Of a stretch of DNA of 64,000 nt, positions 58,559 through 64,000 are shown piece by piece; position 1 is the stretch's first letter; every line of letters begins with the position of its first letter. Made by a program: the position numbers and the translations under genes. Below the pieces are notes generated by a model. The model was not told the DNA's origin and did not search any database. It saw only the letters and a program-made list of their open reading frames with translations. Source of the stretch: Flavobacterium sp. CYK-55 (GTDB taxonomy: Bacteria > Bacteroidota > Bacteroidia > Flavobacteriales > Flavobacteriaceae); assembly GCF_018413465.1 (NCBI RefSeq), contig NZ_JAHCDK010000002.1, forward strand, positions 124,001-188,000, written 5' to 3'.

Positions 58559-58638
58559 CCGCGCCAGGGATAGCAGCGGATATCCTTTTGCGGCGCAAGC
58601 AAGCAAAAGATAGCAGCGTATAGCCCGCTCGGGCGCCC
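58559..58638 (+). ncRNA. Flavo-1-like structured element, copy H
   Basis: Outer stem GCGCC / GGCGC, AGGGATAGCAGCGG, inner stem ATCCTTTTGC / GCAAAAGAT, AGCAGCGTATAGCCCG. It lies between the VOC gene and the divergent lipA gene, 30 nt before the lipA promoter. Confidence 0.8.
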
Positions 58639-58669
58639 TAAAAAACGAGCCTATTTTAGGAATTGTTAA

Positions 58670-58703
58670 TTTGCACATCAGAGCAAAACAATCGTTATCT
58701 TTG
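58670..58703 (+). promoter_or_regulatory. Promoter of lipA
   Basis: TTTG at 58670-58673 and TATCTTTG at 58696-58703, 22 nt apart; the ATG is 19 nt downstream. Confidence 0.6.
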
Positions 58704-58721
58704 CGGGGCAAATTTCAAATT

Positions 58722-59591
58722 ATGGAAACCGTTCTTGACAACAATCTTCCGGTAGGTAAACCCAAATGGCTTAAAGTTAAATTGCCTATTGGCCAGAAAT
58801 ATACTGAGCTGCGCGGCTTGGTTGATCAGTACAAACTCAACACCATTTGCACCTCGGGCAGTTGCCCCAATATGGGCGAATGCTGGGGCGAAGGCACGGC
58901 TACGTTTATGATTTTGGGCAATGTTTGCACGCGCTCTTGCGGATTTTGCGGCGTTAAAACCGGTCGCCCGGAAACGGTTGATTGGGACGAACCTGAAAAA
59001 GTAGCGCGCTCAATTAAAATCATGAAAATCAAACATGCGGTAATTACCAGTGTGGATCGCGATGATTTAAAAGACGGCGGCTCAATTATTTGGATCGAAA
59101 CCGTACGCGCCATCAGACGCATGAATCCTGAAACAACGCTAGAAACTTTGATTCCCGATTTTCAAGGTATTGAGCGCAATATTGACCGCATTGTAGAGGC
59201 CAACCCAGAGGTAGTTTCGCACAATATGGAAACCGTTCGTCGCCTAACGCGCGAGGTGCGCATTCAAGCCAAATACGACCGCAGCTTAGAAGTTTTGCGC
59301 TATTTAAAAGCTCAGGGCATTCGCCGAACCAAATCGGGCATTATGCTGGGCTTGGGCGAAACCGAAGAAGAAGTAATTCAAACCATGCGCGATTTGCGCG
59401 AGGCCAACGTTGATATTGTGACCATTGGCCAATATTTGCAACCGAGCAAAAAACACTTACCGGTGAAAGAATTCATCACACCAGAGCAATTCAAAAAATA
59501 CGAAGATTTAGGCAAAGAAATGGGTTTTAGACATGTGGAAAGCGGCGCACTCGTGCGTTCGAGTTATCACGCTGAGAAACACATTTTGTAA
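58722..59591 (+). CDS. lipA: Lipoyl synthase
   Basis: A 289-residue radical SAM enzyme that inserts two sulfur atoms into octanoyl groups on E2 and GcvH lipoyl domains. Start [16 protein letters not shown], just after the promoter; the upstream frame is rejected. The auxiliary cluster cysteines are 43, 48 and 54 ([14 protein letters not shown]), and the radical SAM motif CxxxCxxC uses Cys69, 73 and 76 (VCTRSCGFC). The end [10 protein letters not shown] supplies the usual C-terminal Arg-Ser-Ser-Tyr. The E2 at 2.2 kb is a likely substrate. Confidence 0.96.
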   Translation: METVLDNNLPVGKPKWLKVKLPIGQKYTELRGLVDQYKLNTICTSGSCPNMGECWGEGTATFMILGNVCTRSCGFCGVKTGRPETVDWDEPEKVARSIKIMKIKHAVITSVDRDDLKDGGSIIWIETVRAIRRMNPETTLETLIPDFQGIERNIDRIVEANPEVVSHNMETVRRLTREVRIQAKYDRSLEVLRYLKAQGIRRTKSGIMLGLGETEEEVIQTMRDLREANVDIVTIGQYLQPSKKHLPVKEFITPEQFKKYEDLGKEMGFRHVESGALVRSSYHAEKHIL

Positions 59592-59595
59592 ATTT

Positions 59596-59623
59596 ATGTT
59601 GCATGTTGTATGCTGAATGTTCA
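59596..59623 (+). repeat. Period-7 tandem word tract after lipA
   Basis: ATGTTGC, ATGTTGT, ATGCTGA, ATGTTCA, then TGGAGCGCAGTGGAATAAAT, matching part of the 54-bp repeat at 8.7 kb. The same word-tract and 54-bp repeat pairing is seen there. Confidence 0.55.
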
Positions 59624-59654
59624 ATGGAGCGCAGTGGAATAAATAATGAATAAT

Positions 59655-59684
59655 GGGGCGTTCCCTGCGGGTCGGGCTTTCGGC
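59655..59684 (-). ncRNA. Truncated Flavo-1-like element, copy M
   Basis: Minus strand AAAGCCCGACCCGCAGGG and a GCCCC end match the 3' part of copies J, K and L; the 5' half is missing. Confidence 0.45.
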
Positions 59685-59782
59685 ACTTGCTTTTTGGTTT
59701 CATTGCATTACACCAAAAGAGCTCAGACAAAGCCTTAATCCCTAACGCAAAACTGTATATCATTAAACAACTGTAGTCAACT

Positions 59783-59818
59783 CTAAACTTTTTAAACTTT
59801 CTAAACTTTCTAAACTTC
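59783..59818 (+). repeat. Period-9 tandem tract upstream of gap
   Basis: CTAAACTTT, TTAAACTTT, CTAAACTTT, CTAAACTTC, followed by two copies of ACTTCTTCTTCTC-like sequence ending at the ATG. Same unit as at 9.2 and 25.8 kb. Confidence 0.6.
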
Positions 59819-59840
59819 TTCTTCTCAACTTCTTCTTCTC

Positions 59841-60836
59841 ATGATTAAAATTGCCATCAACGGTTTTGGACGCATCGGACGCAATTTGTTTCGGTTATTG
59901 CTGAATCACCCGCACATTCAAGTGGTGGGCATCAATGATTTGGCCGACAACAAAACCATGGCTCATTTGCTCAAATATGACAGTATTCACGGAGTTTTGG
60001 CTGATGAAGTATCTTATGACGAGCAAGGAATTTTAGTGAATGGTCAACACTATCGGTTCTTTCATGAAAAAAATATTTCTGAGATTGGTTGGGCGCAACT
60101 CAGCCCCGATTTTGTCATTGAAGCCACCGGAAAATTCAAAACACATTCAGACCTTTACCAGCACATTACGGCCGGAGCTAAACGAGTCATTTTATCGGCG
60201 CCTTCAGAAGTTGCAGAAATCAAAACCGTTGTTTTGGGTGTGAACGAGCATGTTTTAGACGGTTCAGAATTAATCATATCCAACGCCAGTTGTACCACCA
60301 ACAATGCTGCGCCGATGATTAAAATCATCAATGAACTCTGCGGTATTGAACATGCGTATATTACGACTGTTCACTCCTACACCACCGATCAAAGCCTACA
60401 CGACCAACCACACCGCGATTTGCGCAGAGCTCGCGGAGCAGCACAATCTATTGTTCCGACTACGACCGGAGCTGCCAAAGCACTTAATAGTATTTTTCCG
60501 GAAATGCTCGGAAAAATTGGTGGCGGAGGCATTCGTGTGCCGGTTCCTGATGGTTCTTTGACAGATATTACTTGTTATGTTTCACGCGAGGTGAGCATTG
60601 AAGAAATCAATTTGGCGTTTAAAAAAGCCTCCGAAAATGAGCTTAAAGGCATCTTAGCTTATACCGAAGATCCGATTGTATCTGTTGATATCATTGGCAA
60701 TCGCAACTCTTGTTTATTTGATGCACAACTTACCTCAGCTCTAGGAAAAATGGTTAAAGTGGTGGGGTGGTATGACAATGAAATTGGTTATTCCTCAAGA
60801 ATTATTGATTTGATTGTACATCTGTCTAAAAAATAA
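59841..60836 (+). CDS. gap: Glyceraldehyde-3-phosphate dehydrogenase
   Basis: A 331-residue enzyme oxidising glyceraldehyde 3-phosphate to 1,3-bisphosphoglycerate. Start MIKIAINGFGRIGRN with the Rossmann glycines; Asp33 in INDLAD favours NAD. Catalytic Cys151 (SNASCTTNNAAP) and His178 (TTVHSYTTDQ) are present. GAARSIVP-type RGAAQSIVPTTTGAAKA follows. No other glycolytic gene is adjacent. Its leader contains a period-9 tract rather than a recognisable -7 box. Confidence 0.96.
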   Translation: MIKIAINGFGRIGRNLFRLLLNHPHIQVVGINDLADNKTMAHLLKYDSIHGVLADEVSYDEQGILVNGQHYRFFHEKNISEIGWAQLSPDFVIEATGKFKTHSDLYQHITAGAKRVILSAPSEVAEIKTVVLGVNEHVLDGSELIISNASCTTNNAAPMIKIINELCGIEHAYITTVHSYTTDQSLHDQPHRDLRRARGAAQSIVPTTTGAAKALNSIFPEMLGKIGGGGIRVPVPDGSLTDITCYVSREVSIEEINLAFKKASENELKGILAYTEDPIVSVDIIGNRNSCLFDAQLTSALGKMVKVVGWYDNEIGYSSRIIDLIVHLSKK

Positions 60837-60879
60837 TTTCGTATTTTTAGAGCCCCAAATCAACAATAAATTCTTTTCT

Positions 60880-63069
60880 ATGAGGTATTTACTAGCCGTA
60901 TTGCTTTTTCTAAGCATCTTTGCTCAGGCGCAAAAAAAGCCCAAAAACACCCGAAAAACAGACAGTGTAGCCTATTACATCGAGCTATCAAACTTCAATA
61001 TTAAAACCAATAACTACAAATATTCTTTAGATTTTGCACAAAAAGCGATTGATTATGCGCACAACCAACGCAACGTAAAATCTGAAGCCTACGCCAGTAG
61101 TGTTTTGGGTGGTATTTATTTTGAGCTCAAGAAATATGATGATGCTATTGATTCTTATTACAAGAGTGTTGCATTATACAATACGCTCAAACCTTCGGGA
61201 AATCAAGGTTTCTGCTATTATCAGTTGGGGCTTTGTTTCATGGAAAAAGAAAACTACAATTCTGCCGAAGCCAATTTTGATAAGTCTAAAACCATTTATA
61301 CAGCCATCAAAATTCCGGATGCCATTGAGCTTTTAAATCTGCAAAAGGGAATTTTATACAAAGCCAAAGGTCAATATAAGCAAGCCATTCCTATTTTTAA
61401 CCAGATCATCGCCAAACCCGATCATACTGATATTACGCAAACCAAAGCCGAAGCGCTGTATCAAATGGGTAATATTGAATTGATCAATGAGCGAAGTAAT
61501 CTGGCGTTGAATTATTTATCAAGATCACTTGCTATTAATGAACGCAATAAAAATCCGGAGCAAAAAGCTAAGATTTTATTGGCGCTGAGCAAAGCCTATG
61601 ACAAATTACTCAATACCGAAAAAGCGTTTTACTTTCTTAAAAAACATTTGGGTCTCAAAGATAGTCTGGCTGCACTCAACAGTAAAAAATTAGGCGTTGA
61701 AGATTATGTTGAATTCAAAGACAACGAACGGTTAAAAACCATCGAACAGCTGGACCGCGAAAATAAAGAGCAACAAAAAGCCAACAAAGTAGCCAAACTG
61801 ATTAGTATTTTGGCTATTGCGCTCATATCCATTTTATCTCTTTTGAGTTTGTCATTGTACAAAAACAACATCATCCGCAACCAATCTAATCAATTACTCA
61901 AAGAAAAAAACAGCGAACTTCAAATAGCCAAAGAAAAAGCCGAAAAGGCTTCTAAGGCACGTGCTGAGTTCTTATCAACCGTAAGTCATGAGCTCAGAAC
62001 GCCACTGAACGCCATCAACGGAATCACGCATTTGCTTTTAGAAGAAAACCCAAAACCAAGCCAGATGAATTACTTGAATTCTCTGAAGTTTTCGGGAAAT
62101 TATTTGCTGACCTTTATCAATGAAATTCTTGAAATCAACCGTATTGAATCAAGTGCTGTTGAGACTGAATACATCAATTTTGACCTCAAACTATTATTGT
62201 CAAACATTCAGCATTCACTCAAAGAATTGGCAGGCATCAACAACAATACGTTTTCTGTTGAGATAGATCCGAGTATTCCGGATTATTTAGTGGGCGACCC
62301 GACTAAATTGTCCCAGATATTTTTGAACTTGATCAACAACGCGCTCAAGTTTACCAAAAACGGTGAAGTAAAAGTGATTTTGCAAACCAATGAACTCAAC
62401 GAAGAATTTACTTCGATTCACTTTAGAATTGTCGACACCGGAATTGGGATTCCGCAAGAAAAACTCGAAACCGTTTTTGAAAGTTTCTCTCAAGGCTCTA
62501 TCGAAATCAATCGAAAATACGGCGGGACCGGTTTGGGGCTGACTATCGTAAAAAAACTCATCGAAATTATGGGTGGCAAAATTCACTTGGAAAGCGAAGT
62601 GGGCAAAGGCTCAACGTTTTATTTTGATTTGAGTTTCAGAATTGGTCATGACCAAAGCCATCTTGAAGCACAATCATTAGATTATGACGATTCTGTTTTA
62701 GATGGTAAAAAAGTCTTGCTCATTGAAGACAACAAAATCAACCAAATGATCACCAAAAAAATGGTTGAGAACAAAGGAATGATTTGCGAGGTAATCGACA
62801 ATGGTGAAGACGCCATTGAAGCAGTCAAGAACAACAAATACGATTTGGTTTTGATGGATGTGCATTTGCCGGGCATCAACGGAACGATTGCTACCCAAAC
62901 TATTCGAACCTTTGATAAGAAAACCAAAATTGTAGCGCTTACGGCTATTTCACTTAATGAAAACCGTGAAATGCTCTTGTCTTACGGAATGAATGATGTG
63001 CTTACCAAACCGTTTGACCCGAACGACTTTTATCGTGTTTTGAGCCAAACAGTCAGTAAAAAAGCTTAA
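60880..63069 (+). CDS. Hybrid sensor histidine kinase with TPR sensor domain
   Basis: A 729-residue protein; ATG at 60880 (MRYLLAVLLFLSIFAQAQ, signal peptide). Periplasmic TPR repeats occupy about 25-270, then a membrane helix (about 304-328), a coiled coil, HisKA with His370 (FLSTVSHELRTPLN), HATPase_c (NLINNALKF, DTGIGIP, GGTGLGLTIVKKL) and a receiver with Asp660 (DLVLMDVHLPG) and Lys in LTKPFDP. No output domain. A phosphate acceptor such as an Hpt protein is required downstream; the stand-alone Hpt at 0.2 kb is one possibility. The stop overlaps that of the convergent phosphorylase by 4 nt. Confidence 0.93.
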   Translation: MRYLLAVLLFLSIFAQAQKKPKNTRKTDSVAYYIELSNFNIKTNNYKYSLDFAQKAIDYAHNQRNVKSEAYASSVLGGIYFELKKYDDAIDSYYKSVALYNTLKPSGNQGFCYYQLGLCFMEKENYNSAEANFDKSKTIYTAIKIPDAIELLNLQKGILYKAKGQYKQAIPIFNQIIAKPDHTDITQTKAEALYQMGNIELINERSNLALNYLSRSLAINERNKNPEQKAKILLALSKAYDKLLNTEKAFYFLKKHLGLKDSLAALNSKKLGVEDYVEFKDNERLKTIEQLDRENKEQQKANKVAKLISILAIALISILSLLSLSLYKNNIIRNQSNQLLKEKNSELQIAKEKAEKASKARAEFLSTVSHELRTPLNAINGITHLLLEENPKPSQMNYLNSLKFSGNYLLTFINEILEINRIESSAVETEYINFDLKLLLSNIQHSLKELAGINNNTFSVEIDPSIPDYLVGDPTKLSQIFLNLINNALKFTKNGEVKVILQTNELNEEFTSIHFRIVDTGIGIPQEKLETVFESFSQGSIEINRKYGGTGLGLTIVKKLIEIMGGKIHLESEVGKGSTFYFDLSFRIGHDQSHLEAQSLDYDDSVLDGKKVLLIEDNKINQMITKKMVENKGMICEVIDNGEDAIEAVKNNKYDLVLMDVHLPGINGTIATQTIRTFDKKTKIVALTAISLNENREMLLSYGMNDVLTKPFDPNDFYRVLSQTVSKKA

Positions 63070-63878
63070 TATTTTTGAATTAACGCCTTGATTAAACTGC
63101 GAACTTGAGGTTCTGCTTTACGAGCAGCTTCGAGCACTTCTTCGTGGCTAACGGTTTCAATATTTTCTTCGTTACCCATATCAGTAATTACCGAGATTCC
63201 AAAGGTTTCAATATCCATGTGACGCGCTACGATTACTTCAGGAACTGTTGACATTCCCACGCAATCAGCGCCTAGGATTTTTACCATATGATACTCAGAA
63301 ATGGTTTCAAAAGTAGGCCCCTGCAATCCCAAATAAATACCGTCTTGAACTTCAATACCGAGGTCTTGAGCTAATGATTTAGCTTTGGCTATCATGGGTT
63401 TACTATACGGCTCGCTCATGTTGAGGAATCTTGGGCCAAAACGCTCGTCATTTTTTCCGCGCAACGGATGCTCCGGAAACATATTAATGTGATCATTAAT
63501 TAAAACCACCGAACCTACTTGATATGAATCTTTCACACCGCCAGAAGCATTGGACACAATAAGTTTGCTCACGCCCAAATGTTTCATGACACGCACCGGA
63601 AAAGTGACTTCTTTCATAGAATATCCTTCATAAAAATGAAATCGCCCTTGCATGGCCACAACTTGTTTGTCGCCGATGGTTCCAAAGACCAAAGCGCCTT
63701 TGTGACCTTGTACCGTTGAAACCGGAAAATTCGGAATTTCACTATACGGCAAAGTGTGTGTAATATTGATGTCGTCGGTAAAACTGCCAAGTCCTGAACC
63801 TAAAATAACTCCGTATTCAGGATTGAGTCCGGTTTTGGCTTTAATATAATCAGCGGTTTGTTGTACTTGTTCCCACAT
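63066..63878 (-). CDS. Purine nucleoside phosphorylase, PNP-I type
   Basis: A 270-residue enzyme that splits purine nucleosides with phosphate. Phosphate loop GVILGSGLGSFTD; VQGHKGALVFG; the base-binding GLQGPTFETISEYHM and MSTVPEVIVARH; and SVITDMG. This is the trimeric PunA/PNPase I pattern. The start overlaps the end of lpxK by 29 nt on the same strand, so the two genes are co-transcribed and probably coupled. Confidence 0.95.
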   Translation of the reverse strand: MWEQVQQTADYIKAKTGLNPEYGVILGSGLGSFTDDINITHTLPYSEIPNFPVSTVQGHKGALVFGTIGDKQVVAMQGRFHFYEGYSMKEVTFPVRVMKHLGVSKLIVSNASGGVKDSYQVGSVVLINDHINMFPEHPLRGKNDERFGPRFLNMSEPYSKPMIAKAKSLAQDLGIEVQDGIYLGLQGPTFETISEYHMVKILGADCVGMSTVPEVIVARHMDIETFGISVITDMGNEENIETVSHEEVLEAARKAEPQVRSLIKALIQKY

Positions 63879-64000
63879 AATTTAAAATGATTTGGTCAAA
63901 ACGTGAAGCCTGTTGTAAGAAAGAAGTTTTTATAGGCAAATAATACAATGCCTTTTGCTTCATATGCGGTATAAGCCGAACATAGTCTTTTTCAGTGGTC
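63850..64000 (-). CDS. lpxK: Tetraacyldisaccharide 4'-kinase, C-terminal part (window edge)
   Basis: The last 49 residues of a minus-strand frame entering at the window end: TTEKDYVRLIPHMKQKALYY followed by LPIKTSFLQQASRFD, then a stop at 63850-63852. TTEKDxVRL is the C-terminal signature of LpxK, which phosphorylates the lipid A disaccharide at the inner membrane. It runs 29 nt into the phosphorylase gene in another frame. The gene is incomplete only because of the window boundary. Confidence 0.75.
   Translation of the reverse strand, partial: TTEKDYVRLIPHMKQKALYYLPIKTSFLQQASRFDQIILNYVGTSTTNR

Overview
The window looks like a chromosome segment from a member of the Bacteroidota, most likely family Flavobacteriaceae. 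The evidence is the repeated -7 promoter box of the form TAnnTTTG, the near absence of Shine-Dalgarno sequences, a type IX secretion (T9SS type A) C-terminal domain, an enlarged SecA preceded by a small DUF2795 protein, a DnaJ with only two zinc-binding motifs, and clusters of PspC, PadR and DUF2807 genes. No genus can be named from the sequence alone. There is no insertion sequence, prophage, CRISPR array, rRNA operon or obvious transferred island; most genes are core housekeeping or envelope genes.

Layout. 1-4.8 kb (minus strand): an Hpt phosphotransfer protein, a FAH-family hydrolase, a DnaQ-like exonuclease, a 2-oxoacid dehydrogenase E2 and a glycosyltransferase. 4.9-14.4 kb (plus): a Uup-like ABC-F ATPase, a methyltransferase, a 44-residue membrane protein, a LolD-like ATPase, a PduO-type cobalamin adenosyltransferase, DUF2795-SecA and a secreted protein. 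14.4-31.7 kb: a FAD-linked oxidase, AEC and MFS transporters, MeaB, a MATE exporter, a second ABC-F protein, a lone RecA1 DEAD-like domain, a sigma-54 type response regulator lacking its DNA-binding domain, a Nat-type ABC exporter and grpE-dnaJ. 32-44 kb: an SDR39U1-type epimerase, a DUF4442 protein, then two consecutive envelope clusters (DUF4870-DUF2807-PadR-PspC-DUF2807, and transglutaminase-ABC ATPase-permease/M1 peptidase-DUF2807). 44-54 kb: thioredoxin reductase, tRNA-Pro, a gene-poor 0.85 kb stretch, a T9SS cargo protein, a glycosyltransferase coupled to a sigma factor, TonB, and an AraC regulator followed by a lipoprotein hydrolase, a lipoprotein cytochrome and a beta-barrel protein. 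54-64 kb: an M48 protease, an MFS carrier, a DUF2975-HTH pair, DUF1801 and VOC proteins, lipA, gap, a hybrid histidine kinase, a purine nucleoside phosphorylase and the end of lpxK.

The most unusual material is intergenic. At least twelve full and two partial copies of a two-stem structured element, probably the Flavo-1 RNA family, are scattered through the window, and their outer and inner stems covary between copies. Alongside them are a second hairpin repeat (including two identical 92-bp tandem copies), a perfect 54-bp inverted repeat enclosing the methyltransferase-LolD genes, and degenerate tandem word tracts with strict periods of 7, 8 or 9 nt, placed mainly next to start codons. Convergent genes repeatedly end on shared palindromic stop pairs (TAATTA or TTAA) with no terminator, whereas other gene ends fuse a terminator U-tract directly to the next -7 promoter box.
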